64,000 nt of DNA. Origin: Eubacteriales bacterium (GTDB lineage Bacteria; Bacillota; Clostridia; Christensenellales; CAG-138). The stretch covers positions 62,001 through 126,000 of the forward strand of contig JAJFTI010000015.1 of NCBI GenBank assembly GCA_021373115.1, written 5' to 3'. Positions 53,720 through 62,513 of the stretch are shown one piece after another. Under the pieces are notes generated by a model. It saw only the letters and a list, made by a program, of their open reading frames with translations, was not told the origin of the DNA and searched no databases. The position numbers were made by a program, and so were the translations under genes. Numbering within the stretch: position 1 is the stretch's first letter; every line of letters begins with the position of its first letter.

Positions 53720-55531
53720 ATGGGAAAGTCGCTGTTTCGCGCGCTTTCCGGTAAGCTCGTTTCGCGTACGGAGCGTTCGAGCATCCGCTATACGGTCTTT
53801 CTCTCGTTCACCATCAGCGCGATCGTGGCGATGGTGCTCACCGGCATGCTGTTTTATATCAATTTTTCCCGCCAGCTGGAACAAACCATACAGAACGAGA
53901 ACGAAATGCTCGTAAAACAGGTCAACCAGTCGGTGGATACCTATCTGCGCGATATGCTGCGCATTTCCAACTCCATTTACTACAACGTGATCAAAAATGT
54001 GGATATCGAAAGCGATTCCATCCAGTCCGAAATGCAGCTGCTGTACGGAACCTACGACAGCTACATCGAGAATATCGCGCTCTACAATGCGGAAGGGGAG
54101 CTGATTGCCACGGCTCCGCCCGCGCTGAGCAAGCAGGGCGTGGATGTCCGCGATGCCGCGTGGTTCCAAAAAGCGCTCGACCGCGCGGAGAACCTGCACT
54201 TTTCAACGCCCGCGATCCAGAATCTGTTTGTCAACGCGGAGCACCGTTTTCTGCGCGTTGTTTCCCTCTCCTCGGCGGTGGAAATTACGAGCGGCAAAAA
54301 CACGATGCAGGGCGTTTTGCTCATCGACCTGAAATACAACAGCCTCTCGGAATTGTTCGACCATATGTCCCTGGCAAACGGCGGCTATCTCTACCTGATG
54401 GACGCCAACGGCGAGCTGATCTACCATCCGGAGCAGCAACTGATCGCTTCCGGCCTCGCTAAGGAGAACAACCTTGTTGCGGCGACCTATCATGACGGCG
54501 GCCAGATGGAGACGTTCCGCGGAGAAACGCGTTCCGTGATCGTCCGAACCGTAGGATATACCGGCTGGCGCATCGTCGGCGTGATTCCGCAGCAGGGGCT
54601 CGCGCTGAATCAGGTCGATAACCTGATGATCGTCGCGTTTATCCTGCTGCTGCTTTTTGATATCGTGATTCTGATCAACTCGTTTATCTCCACAAAGCTC
54701 ACGGCTCCGATCAAGCATCTGGAGGAATCCGTGCAAGCGGTGGAATACGGCGGCGGAAACACGGATATTTACCAGGGCGGTTCCTATGAGATCCGTCATC
54801 TCGGCGCATCGATTCAGGGGATGGTTGATCAGCTGCAGGAGCTGACGGACGATATCGTGCGCGAGCACGAGCAAAAGCAGAAGAGCGAGCTTGACGCGCT
54901 GCAAAGCCAGATCAACCCGCACTTTCTTTACAACGCGCTGGATATTATCGTTTGGATGATTGAAAAGGAACAGCCGAAGGAAGCGGTGAACATCGTCACC
55001 GCGCTGGCACGGCTGTTTCGAATCAGCCTGAGCCGCGGCAAGAACATCATTCCCGTTCGGGATGAGATCGAGCATGTTCAGAATTACCTGATGATTCAGA
55101 AAATGCGGTATAAGAACAAGTTCTCCTATGAGATCGATCTGGACGAAGCGGTAAAGAACCTCAGCATCATCAAGCTGGTTGTGCAGCCGCTCGTGGAAAA
55201 CGCGATTTACCACGGCATGGACTTTATGGACGGCGACGGAAAAATAACGATCACCGCCCGCGTCGTTGGCGAAGAGCTGCACCTTTCGGTTGCGGACAAC
55301 GGCCTGGGAATGAAGCCGGAGGTCGTGGAGCGTCTCCTGGTGGAAAACACGCCTGTTTCCAAGGGTTCGGGCGTCGGACTGAAAAACGTGAACGAGCGTA
55401 TTAAACTTTACTTTGGAGACAAATACGGCGTTATGATTGAGAGCGAGCCGGATGCCGGAACCTGCATTACGCTGATTCTGCCGGTGGTTCACTGCGAAAC
55501 GGAGGAGGTGAGCGGCGTTGGGGAAAAGTGA
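53720..55531 (+). CDS. YesM-type sensor histidine kinase
   Basis: Membrane sensor kinase of 603 residues: a first transmembrane helix (about 23-48), an extracellular dCache-like sensing domain (about 50-290), a second helix (about 297-322), a HAMP linker, and the His_kinase block ELDALQSQINPHFLYNALDI with the phosphorylated His. An HATPase domain follows, with VQPLVENAIYHGM, VADNGLGMKPEVV and GSGVGLKNVNERI. The ATG at 53720 has AGGAGTGG upstream; the longer frame from 53645 has no support. It overlaps the membrane-tethered binding-protein gene by 14 bases. Confidence 0.92.
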   Translation: MGKSLFRALSGKLVSRTERSSIRYTVFLSFTISAIVAMVLTGMLFYINFSRQLEQTIQNENEMLVKQVNQSVDTYLRDMLRISNSIYYNVIKNVDIESDSIQSEMQLLYGTYDSYIENIALYNAEGELIATAPPALSKQGVDVRDAAWFQKALDRAENLHFSTPAIQNLFVNAEHRFLRVVSLSSAVEITSGKNTMQGVLLIDLKYNSLSELFDHMSLANGGYLYLMDANGELIYHPEQQLIASGLAKENNLVAATYHDGGQMETFRGETRSVIVRTVGYTGWRIVGVIPQQGLALNQVDNLMIVAFILLLLFDIVILINSFISTKLTAPIKHLEESVQAVEYGGGNTDIYQGGSYEIRHLGASIQGMVDQLQELTDDIVREHEQKQKSELDALQSQINPHFLYNALDIIVWMIEKEQPKEAVNIVTALARLFRISLSRGKNIIPVRDEIEHVQNYLMIQKMRYKNKFSYEIDLDEAVKNLSIIKLVVQPLVENAIYHGMDFMDGDGKITITARVVGEELHLSVADNGLGMKPEVVERLLVENTPVSKGSGVGLKNVNERIKLYFGDKYGVMIESEPDAGTCITLILPVVHCETEEVSGVGEK

Positions 55532-56438
55532 GAAACTCGCTTTTATTTCCGTTACGGTCCTGTTGATCTGCCTGCTGATCCTCATCGTGGTACGCGTGAT
55601 AACGAGCAAGGACGCCGTGCGGGTTTATCGCGTTTCCATCATTACGGACGACGTGCAGGGGGACTACAGCGCAAATGTGCAAAAGGGTCTCGACCGCGCC
55701 GCGCGGGATTACAACATAGACCTGCAGGTAATCGCCCTTCACAGCGGCATGACCACCGAGCAGCAGAAAAGCTCGCTGGAACGCGAGCTGGAGGCGGATA
55801 CGGACGCGATCATCATCAATCTTCAGCAAAACCCGAGCTTGTCCGAGCAGCTGGATCTTTCCGCCATTTCGGTCCCGATCGTCTCGCTCGGAACGGTTTG
55901 GGACGGTTACTCTTCCATCCGAAGCATTTCGACGGACGACGCCTCCATGGGAAACCTGCTTGCCCAGGAAATGATCAAGGACGGAGTCACCGTCTGCGTG
56001 ATTCGCGCGAGCCTCGACAACACGCGTATCCGCCTGCGTGAAGCGGGATTTGTCAAAACGATGAAAGCGGCGGGCGTTGCCTATTCCTCCGAGTGGGATC
56101 CGGATACCATCGCCTGGGAAAGCATTCCCAAAGGCGCCGCGGTTGCCGCGCTGGATGAGCCGTCGCTGGAAAAACTGGTCGGCATGCCGGTGGCGGCGAT
56201 ATCGCCCTTATATGGGATTGGATACACAAACGCGCTGCTCTCGTCCCTCGAATCCGGCGCGATCCGCCGCCTGATCGTGGAGGACGACTACGCAATGGGA
56301 TATCTCGCCCTTCAAAGCGTTGTTGACGCGATTGAAAACAAGGGAACCGCGCATGAACAGATCCTCGGATGCTATGTGGCGGATGCGAAACATCTCTATC
56401 AGGAACCGCTTCAGCATATCTTGTTTCCCATTTCCTGA
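55518..56438 (+). CDS. Membrane-tethered sugar-binding protein (sensor partner)
   Basis: A 306-residue protein with an uncleaved N-terminal membrane anchor (about 6-27, no lipobox) and a Peripla_BP_4 domain starting at YRVSIITDDVQGDYSANVQK. DTDAIIINLQQNPSL, ISTDDASMGNLLAQEMI, IRASLDNTRIRLREAGFV and LIVEDDYAMGYLALQSVVDA mark the fold. It starts with TTG after GGAGGTGAG, 14 bases inside the end of the kinase gene, so the two are coupled. This resembles the clostridial XylFII/LytS arrangement in which an anchored binding protein signals sugar to the kinase. A transport role is less likely because it is tethered and coupled to the kinase. Confidence 0.8.
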   Translation: MGKSEKLAFISVTVLLICLLILIVVRVITSKDAVRVYRVSIITDDVQGDYSANVQKGLDRAARDYNIDLQVIALHSGMTTEQQKSSLERELEADTDAIIINLQQNPSLSEQLDLSAISVPIVSLGTVWDGYSSIRSISTDDASMGNLLAQEMIKDGVTVCVIRASLDNTRIRLREAGFVKTMKAAGVAYSSEWDPDTIAWESIPKGAAVAALDEPSLEKLVGMPVAAISPLYGIGYTNALLSSLESGAIRRLIVEDDYAMGYLALQSVVDAIENKGTAHEQILGCYVADAKHLYQEPLQHILFPIS

Positions 56439-56495
56439 AACGGGCGCAAGGAGCGGATCAAGCCACTGAAAAAAACGTGTTGGAGGAATAAGCGA

Positions 56496-57521
56496 ATGGG
56501 TTGTAAACGATTTGCATGTGCCGTCTGCGCGCTTGTGATGGTTCTGGCGAGCTTGCCTTTCTTCGGCTGCTCCAGCAGCGCGCCTGAACAAAAGCCCTCC
56601 ATCAGCGTCGGGGTCGCGATTTACAACGGGGACGACACATTCATCTCCAATATGATGCAGTCGCTCACCGAAATCGCTACAAAATACGAGCAGGATACCG
56701 GCATCCGCGTTTACGTGAACCTGACGGACGCGCAGGAGAATCAAACGAACCAGAACAAGCAGATCGACCGGTTCGTCTCCATGAACTACGATGTGCTGTG
56801 CGTCAATCTCGTGGACCGAACGGATGCTTCCTATACCATCGACCGTGCCATGGACGCGGACATTCCCGTGGTGTTTTTTAACCGCGAACCGGTGCAGGAG
56901 GATCTTCAAAAGTGGGATCGCGTTTATTACGTCGGCACCGATCCGGCGGAGAACGGGCGGTTGGAAGGGCAGATCGTGGTAGACGCCTATCGAGCGGATC
57001 CCGCAAGGTTCGATAAAAACGGCGACGGTATTGTCCAATACATCATTATTGAGGGCGAAATTCGCCATCAGGACGCAATGATTCGAACGGAGGTCTCCGT
57101 TCAGACGCTCAAGGACGCGGGCATTGAGCTGGAAAAACTCGACGGCGGCATTGCCAGCTGGGTGCGCAGCCAGGCGGCGGCGCTCTCCGACCAATACTTC
57201 GAGAAGTACGGCGATCAGATCGAACTGATCATCTGCAACAACGACGATATGGCGCTCGGCGTGATCGATACGGTGGAGCGCAGAGGCTTGTCGTTTAACA
57301 ATATTGTCGGGATCGACGGAACGCCGGCGGGACTCGCCGCCGTTGAACAGGGCAAGATGCTCGGCACGGTGGTTATTGATTACGCCGCGCAGGCGAAGCT
57401 GATCTTCGATCTGGCGAGCGCGCTTGCGGTGGACGGCGACCCCGGCGCGGTAACGACAATCGGCGCGGATCGTACGGTACGCGCGCCAATGTACGTGGTA
57501 AAAGCGGATTTTATTCCATAA
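56496..57521 (+). CDS. MglB-like galactose/glucose-binding lipoprotein (paralogue)
   Basis: A 341-residue binding protein with lipobox PFFGC (Cys25). It has the MglB pattern: SVGVAIYNGDDTFISNMMQ, the N-terminal lobe NYDVLCVNLVDRTDAS, VVFFNREPVQEDLQKWDRVY and an EF-hand-like calcium loop DKNGDGIVQY (about 169-178) followed by IIIEGEIRHQDAMIRTE. CNNDDMALGVIDTV and GIDGTPAGLAAV close the pocket. GGAGGAATAAG precedes the ATG. It lies in the sensing operon, before the mgl promoter. It may serve as a low-abundance receptor for the sensor kinase or an alternative importer subunit. It lacks the Ala/Thr/Glu linker of the other binding proteins. Confidence 0.85.
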   Translation: MGCKRFACAVCALVMVLASLPFFGCSSSAPEQKPSISVGVAIYNGDDTFISNMMQSLTEIATKYEQDTGIRVYVNLTDAQENQTNQNKQIDRFVSMNYDVLCVNLVDRTDASYTIDRAMDADIPVVFFNREPVQEDLQKWDRVYYVGTDPAENGRLEGQIVVDAYRADPARFDKNGDGIVQYIIIEGEIRHQDAMIRTEVSVQTLKDAGIELEKLDGGIASWVRSQAAALSDQYFEKYGDQIELIICNNDDMALGVIDTVERRGLSFNNIVGIDGTPAGLAAVEQGKMLGTVVIDYAAQAKLIFDLASALAVDGDPGAVTTIGADRTVRAPMYVVKADFIP

Positions 57522-57555
57522 GAATGGCATTTGCAGGAAGAATGAACGATTTTAG

Positions 57556-57584
57556 TTGTTGATTTTCCGGATTTATACTATAAT
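57556..57584 (+). promoter_or_regulatory. Promoter of the mgl operon
   Basis: TTGTTG (57556-57561), 17-base spacer, TATAAT (57579-57584). The AT-rich leader downstream has an inverted repeat AAGAA / TTCTT (57591-57609) and a direct repeat of AGAATTTT at 57623 and 57644, possible regulator sites. Confidence 0.6.
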
Positions 57585-57737
57585 TCTCGCAAGAACGATA
57601 ACAATTCTTTCAAAATCATCAGAGAATTTTCATGGTTTCCGCTAGAATTTTGCATGGAATTAACAATTCAGAGCCGTTAAGATGAGGACGTACCTGCAAA
57701 GCGGGTATCACATCATATCAATTCAGGAGGAAACCAA

Positions 57738-58760
57738 ATGAAGAAGATTCTTGCGTTCGTGCTGATTCTTGCGCTGGCGTTCACCGCGATTGCCTGCGCA
57801 GCACCGGCTGCCGCGCCTGCCGAAGAGGCGACGACGGAAGCTGCCACCGAACCCGCCGCTGAAGCCGCACCTGCGGTAACCACCTATAAGGTTGGCGTTT
57901 GCATCTACAAATTCGACGACAACTTCATGACCCTCTATCGTCAGGAACTCGAGAGCTACCTCAAGAGCCTTGAGACCGACACCGTCAAGTATGATGTCAC
58001 CATCATGGATGGCAAAGGCGACATGGCCGAGCAGACCAACCAGGTTGATACCTTCCTCGCGCAGGGCGTGGACGTGCTGATCGTCAACCTCGTTCAGTCC
58101 TCCTCCGCTGCCACCATCACGGACAAAGCCAAGGCCGCCGGCATACCGGTCGTCTACATCAACCGTGAACCCTCCGCCGACGACATGAAGGCCTGGGACA
58201 AGATCTGCTACGTTGGCGCGGATGCCCGTCAGAGCGGCACCTACCAGGGCGAGATCATTGCAAGCCTGCCGAACAAAGGCGACCAGAACGGCGACGGCGT
58301 GGTCAGCTACGTCATGATCATGGGCGACCCGGAGAATGTGGACGCACAGTACCGCACCGAATTCTCCATCAAGGCGCTGACGGATGCCGGCATTCAGGTC
58401 GAAGAGCTGTTCAAACAGCGCGGCGACTGGGCGCAGGAAAAGGGCCAGGAACTGGCCGCGAACGCCCTTGCGCAGTTCGGCGATAAGATCGACGTTATCT
58501 TCTGCAACAACGACGGCATGGCGCTTGGCGCCTACCAGGCGATCGTCGCCGCGGGCCGTACGGTTGGCACGGACATCTACCTCGTTGGCGTGGACGCGCT
58601 GCCCGAGTGCGTGCAGATGGTTAAGGACGGCACCATGACCGGCACCGTGCTCAACGACCACATTGGACAGTCCCATACCGCGGTTGACGCCGCTGTCAAG
58701 TATCTTGCGGGCGAAACCGTAGAAACGTACCTCTGGGTCGATTACCAGAAGGTTTCGTAA
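57738..58760 (+). CDS. mglB: Galactose/glucose-binding lipoprotein
   Basis: Binding protein of 340 residues for the Mgl-type importer. Lipobox TAIAC (Cys20), an Ala/Thr/Glu linker to about 52, then YKVGVCIYKFDDNFMTLYR, DVLIVNLVQSSSAATI, PVVYINREPSADDMKAWD and the calcium loop DQNGDGVVSY (about 179-188), as in MglB. IDVIFCNNDGMALGAYQAI and VGVDALPECVQMV are further pocket segments. AGGAGG precedes the ATG. Galactose or glucose is the family ligand; related hexoses are possible. It is followed by a strong stem-loop. Confidence 0.9.
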   Translation: MKKILAFVLILALAFTAIACAAPAAAPAEEATTEAATEPAAEAAPAVTTYKVGVCIYKFDDNFMTLYRQELESYLKSLETDTVKYDVTIMDGKGDMAEQTNQVDTFLAQGVDVLIVNLVQSSSAATITDKAKAAGIPVVYINREPSADDMKAWDKICYVGADARQSGTYQGEIIASLPNKGDQNGDGVVSYVMIMGDPENVDAQYRTEFSIKALTDAGIQVEELFKQRGDWAQEKGQELAANALAQFGDKIDVIFCNNDGMALGAYQAIVAAGRTVGTDIYLVGVDALPECVQMVKDGTMTGTVLNDHIGQSHTAVDAAVKYLAGETVETYLWVDYQKVS

Positions 58761-58782
58761 CTTTTCCAGCACTGAAACAATG

Positions 58783-58817
58783 GGAATTGCGTGCGGTATC
58801 CTACCGCACGCAATTCC
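58783..58817 (+). promoter_or_regulatory. Strong intercistronic stem-loop between mglB and mglA
   Basis: Perfect 16-base-pair stem GGAATTGCGTGCGGTA / TACCGCACGCAATTCC with a three-base loop, starting 22 bases after the mglB stop codon, no U-tract. It probably stabilises mglB message over mglAC. Confidence 0.8.
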
Positions 58818-58855
58818 TCATATCACAGCAAACGCGAACAAGGGGAATACAAACA

Positions 58856-60370
58856 ATGCAGGAATACGTGCTAGAGATGAAGGGCGTGTGCAAATCCTTT
58901 CCGGGCGTAAAAGCGCTTGATCAGGTGGAACTGCACCTACGTCCCGGTACCGTCCATGCGCTCATGGGGGAGAACGGCGCGGGAAAATCCACGCTGATGA
59001 AATGCCTCTTTGGCGTATATAAAATGGACGAAGGCGAGATAATTTACAACGGCGAACACGTAAAAATTGAAAACCCGTTTGACGCGCTGCAAAAGGGCAT
59101 CGCAATGGTCCATCAGGAGCTCCAGCCGATTCCCGAACGCTCGATTGCGGAGAATATCTATTGCGGGCGTTATCCGGAAACGAAAATTCTCGGTCTTATT
59201 CGGACCGTCAATCATAAGAAGATGTATGAACAGACCGATGCCCTGCTCAAAGGCCTCGGCCTCAATTATGATGCGAAAGCCAAACTTGGCTCTCTTTCCG
59301 TTTCGCAGATGCAGCTGGTGGAGATTGCAAAAGCCGTCTCCGCCAACGCAAAGATCGTGATCATGGACGAGCCGACCTCCTCGCTGACGCGAAACGAAGT
59401 AGAGGTATTGTTTTCCATTATCAACCGTCTCAAAGAGCAGGGCTGTTCCATTATATACATTTCCCATAAAATGGAGGAGATCCTCCAGATTTCGGATGAA
59501 GTCACCATCATGCGGGACGGCAGGTACATTGGCACCTGGCCGAGCAAAGAACTTACAACCGACATGATCATAACGAAGATGGTCGGCCGCGAGCTGACAA
59601 ACCTTTTCCCGAAGCGTGAGAACGTGCCCGGCGAGGTGATCCTCAAGGTGGAGGACTTCACGTCCATCCACCCAAAATCGTTCCGGAATGTGAGCTTCGA
59701 GCTGCGAAAAGGCGAAATCCTCGGCGTTTCCGGCTTGGTTGGCGCGCAGCGTACGGAACTTATGGAAGGAATTTTCGGGCTTCGCGCCAGCGAGCGCGGG
59801 ACCATTACCTATCTGGGCAAGAAGCTGCATATTACGCGCCCCAAGGTGGCGATCGAAAACGGGATCGCGTTGCTCACCGAAGACCGGCGCGGCAGCGGTA
59901 TCTTCGGTGTGCTGAGTGTTTCGGATAATATTTCCGTTGCATCCCTGCAGCAATATCTGCTGTTTCGGGTGATGCTCAACGACAGGAAGATTGCGAATCT
60001 CGTTCAGGAAAACGTGAAAAAGCTCAGCATTAAAACGCCGTCGATCAAGACGCAGATACAGTCCCTCTCCGGCGGCAACCAGCAGAAGGTGATTATCAGC
60101 CGCTGGCTTGCGAACGATCCGGACGTGCTGATTATGGACGAGCCGACGCGCGGTATCGACGTTGGTGCAAAATACGAAATCTACTGTATTATTGCGGAGC
60201 TTGCCAAACAGGGAAAGAGCATTATCATGATCAGCTCGGAAATGCCGGAGCTCATTGGTATGGCGGATCGCATTATGGTGATGTGCGACGGGCGGGTTAC
60301 CGGCTTTGTCGATGGCAAGGATATGAACCAAGAAATTATTATGGAGCTGGCCACGCGCTTTGCTTCCTGA
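58856..60370 (+). CDS. mglA: Galactose/methyl-galactoside importer ATPase
   Basis: Tandem ATPase of 504 residues. Domain 1: Walker A MGENGAGKST (about 40), signature-like LSVSQMQLVEI, Walker B IVIMDEPTSSL. Domain 2: GLVGAQRTELMEG in place of the usual GLGGxGR, LSGGNQQKVIISRWL and VLIMDEPTRGIDVG. AAGGGGA lies upstream of the ATG at 58856; an earlier frame from 58787 runs through the stem-loop and is rejected. It couples to the MglC permease 15 bases downstream. Confidence 0.93.
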   Translation: MQEYVLEMKGVCKSFPGVKALDQVELHLRPGTVHALMGENGAGKSTLMKCLFGVYKMDEGEIIYNGEHVKIENPFDALQKGIAMVHQELQPIPERSIAENIYCGRYPETKILGLIRTVNHKKMYEQTDALLKGLGLNYDAKAKLGSLSVSQMQLVEIAKAVSANAKIVIMDEPTSSLTRNEVEVLFSIINRLKEQGCSIIYISHKMEEILQISDEVTIMRDGRYIGTWPSKELTTDMIITKMVGRELTNLFPKRENVPGEVILKVEDFTSIHPKSFRNVSFELRKGEILGVSGLVGAQRTELMEGIFGLRASERGTITYLGKKLHITRPKVAIENGIALLTEDRRGSGIFGVLSVSDNISVASLQQYLLFRVMLNDRKIANLVQENVKKLSIKTPSIKTQIQSLSGGNQQKVIISRWLANDPDVLIMDEPTRGIDVGAKYEIYCIIAELAKQGKSIIMISSEMPELIGMADRIMVMCDGRVTGFVDGKDMNQEIIMELATRFAS

Positions 60371-60385
60371 TTGACGGAGGATACC

Positions 60386-61378
60386 ATGAAAGAAAAGCAG
60401 TCTGTCGGCAATTTCCTGCTCAACAACGCGATGATCATTTTCATGATTGGCGCGGCTATCGTGGTTGGGATCTTGCGGCCAACGTTCTTCTCAATGTACA
60501 ACTTTAAAAACCTGATCAGCAACACCGCGGTGCGATTCATTATCGCGGTGGGCGTATCGGGCTGCCTGATTACGAAAGGAACTGACCTGTCCGCCGGGCG
60601 AACGGTCGGGCTCGCGGCTTGTATCGCGGCAACGTTCATGCAGGCGGCGGACTACTCGTCGAAGGTGTATCCGAATCTCGGCGAACTGCCGATGCTGCTG
60701 GTGCTGCTGGGCGTCATTTTTGTCTCCGTACTGATCGGCTTGCTCAACGGCCTGGTCATCTCGCTGCTCAACGTTCCGCCATTCATCGCAACGCTGGGCA
60801 TGCAGACCATCGTATACGGCGCTTGCCTGGTCTTTACCGGCGCGCAGCCCATTGGCGGTCTTCGCAAGGATTATACCAATATTTCCTCCGGATCCATTTT
60901 TAATATCCAATTACTGCCGTATCTTGGCATTATCGCGCTGGTCATCGGCGTTATTATGTGGTTTGTCTACAACAAAACCCCGCATGGCAAGTATATGTAC
61001 GCGATTGGCGGCAACGAGAACTCTGCCGAGGTTTCCGGCATTAATACCGTAAAGACCAAGCTGGTCATCTACATGACGGCGGGACTGATGTACGGTATTG
61101 CGGGTTTTCTGCTTGGCGCGAAATCCGGCGGAGCGTCGGTGAACATGGGCATGGGTTATGAACTCGAAGCCATTGCGGGCTGCACCATCGGCGGCGTTTC
61201 CACAAACGGCGGCGTCGGACGCATCAGCGGGATCCTGATCGGCGTTCTGGTGTTTGAGCTGCTAAAAATCGCGATGCAGTTTATGGGTGTGGAAACCTCC
61301 TACACCTACATTGTACAAGGTATTGTTATCATCATCGCCGTTGCGCTCGACATCCGCAAGTACGTTGCCAAGCGGTAA
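60386..61378 (+). CDS. mglC: Galactose/methyl-galactoside importer permease
   Basis: Membrane permease of 330 residues with about ten hydrophobic segments. The coupling region reads FIIAVGVSGCLITKGTDLSA (about 52-71) with GRTVGLAACIAAT, as in MglC, and YMYAIGGNENSAEVSGINT and CTIGGVSTNGGVGRISGILI follow. ACGGAGGA precedes the ATG at 60386; a TTG at 60371 is upstream but lies before this site. A small membrane protein gene follows after five bases. Confidence 0.93.
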   Translation: MKEKQSVGNFLLNNAMIIFMIGAAIVVGILRPTFFSMYNFKNLISNTAVRFIIAVGVSGCLITKGTDLSAGRTVGLAACIAATFMQAADYSSKVYPNLGELPMLLVLLGVIFVSVLIGLLNGLVISLLNVPPFIATLGMQTIVYGACLVFTGAQPIGGLRKDYTNISSGSIFNIQLLPYLGIIALVIGVIMWFVYNKTPHGKYMYAIGGNENSAEVSGINTVKTKLVIYMTAGLMYGIAGFLLGAKSGGASVNMGMGYELEAIAGCTIGGVSTNGGVGRISGILIGVLVFELLKIAMQFMGVETSYTYIVQGIVIIIAVALDIRKYVAKR

Positions 61379-61383
61379 CCGGC

Positions 61384-61581
61384 ATGGAGCAGAACAACGG
61401 GAATCGCTGGGACGGGAAACGCCCGGATCCCATTACGCAAGTAAAAGAGGGCTGGTATGAAAAGTTGCTTGCCCGCATTCCGCTGACCGTGAAGTCGCTG
61501 AACATCATCATCGCAATTCTGTTTCTCCTGCTGATTGCGGCGCTGGTGATCGGGACGCTCAAAGGGAACGGAATCCTATAG
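61384..61581 (+). CDS. Small single-pass membrane protein after mglC
   Basis: A 65-residue protein with a hydrophilic N-terminal half (MEQNNGNRWDGKRPDPITQ) and one C-terminal transmembrane helix (about 39-59: LNIIIAILFLLLIAALVIGT). It begins five bases after the mglC stop codon and is followed by the operon terminator, so it is co-expressed with the importer. The ribosome binding site is weak, which fits coupling to mglC. Function unknown; a transporter accessory or small stabilising subunit is a guess. Confidence 0.6.
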   Translation: MEQNNGNRWDGKRPDPITQVKEGWYEKLLARIPLTVKSLNIIIAILFLLLIAALVIGTLKGNGIL

Positions 61582-61660
61582 CGAGGAGCGCTTTCACGCG
61601 ATTGCGGCCGACCGGATCAATGAGCGGGTTTCGGCGGCTGTCAAAGAAAATCAGCCATAT

Positions 61661-61690
61661 AAAACGTCCTCGTTTCGAGGACGTTTTGTA
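61661..61690. terminator. Terminator of the mgl operon (bidirectional)
   Basis: Perfect 12-base-pair stem AAAACGTCCTCG / CGAGGACGTTTT with loop TTT. It can serve both the mgl operon and the convergent kdpE gene, though kdpE ends about 115 bases away. Confidence 0.8.
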
Positions 61691-61805
61691 TGGAAGCGAA
61701 AACCGGCCGAACAAGACGGTTTCGGCTGTTCAATTCGTCTGGAACCACGGAATATGAATCGAAGAAGCACGGTGGCTGAAAGGGCTTGCGCTGTAGAGGG
61801 GAGAC

Positions 61806-62513
61806 TTACTCCTTTTCCTCCAGCTTCATCATGCGGTATCCGATTCCCACATGCGTCTGTATGAGCTTCTGCCCGAGCGGAGGCTCTACTTTTTTTCGAA
61901 GCGTTGCCATGTAGACGCGAAGGGAGGGCGTGTCGTTCGGCAGCGTGTTCTGCCAGATTTCCTTGAGGATGAGATTGTGCGTGAGCACCTTGCCGACGTT
62001 ATGCGCCAGCAGGCAGAGCAGTTTGTATTCAATTGGCGAGAGATGGATTTCCTCCTCCGCAATGAAAACACAACCCGCCGCGAAGTCGATCTTCAGCTTC
62101 CCGTTTTCAAACATGGATTCGTTCGAAGAGCCGTGCTCCTGCATAAACTGTACTCGCCGGAGCGCAACGCGGATTCGCGCCAGCAGCTCGTCCACGGAGA
62201 ACGGTTTGGTCAGATAATCGTCCGCGCCCGCGTCGAGCGCTTCAATCTTATCCGCGTCGTCGCTGCGCGAACTGACCACGATGATTGGCATCTGCGACCA
62301 GGTGCGCGTTTTTTTAATAATCTCCACGCCGTCCAGGTCGGGCAGCCCAAGATCCAGAATCATGATATCCGGCTGATGCGAGAGCGAGGCAAGCACCGCC
62401 GCGCCGCCGGTTTCCACCGCGATTTGGCGGTATTTCTGGGACTCGAGCGTGAGCACGATCAGGTTGCGAACGGGTTTATCGTCCTCAACGACCAGGATGA
62501 ACGGTTGATTCAC
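61806..62513 (-). CDS. kdpE: KdpE-type response regulator (OmpR family)
   Basis: A 235-residue response regulator: receiver with ILVVEDDKPVRNLI (acidic residues about 10-12), phospho-acceptor Asp54 in MILDLGLPDLDG and Lys in DYLTKPFSVDEL. A winged helix output follows with LSPIEYKLLCLLAHNVGKVL and LRVYMATLRKKVEP, ending TLxxVGIGYRM-like (THVGIGYRM). It starts with GTG at 62513, with GGAGG ten bases upstream; the longer frame lies inside the kinase gene. The start overlaps the end of the kinase gene by 29 bases, the usual kdpDE coupling. No kdpFABC genes are in the window. Confidence 0.9.
   Translation of the reverse strand: MNQPFILVVEDDKPVRNLIVLTLESQKYRQIAVETGGAAVLASLSHQPDIMILDLGLPDLDGVEIIKKTRTWSQMPIIVVSSRSDDADKIEALDAGADDYLTKPFSVDELLARIRVALRRVQFMQEHGSSNESMFENGKLKIDFAAGCVFIAEEEIHLSPIEYKLLCLLAHNVGKVLTHNLILKEIWQNTLPNDTPSLRVYMATLRKKVEPPLGQKLIQTHVGIGYRMMKLEEKE

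Noticed and set aside
58937..60331. A 464-codon minus-strand frame opposite mglA
   Set aside because: Shadow of the tandem ATPase gene; no domain and no ribosome binding site.
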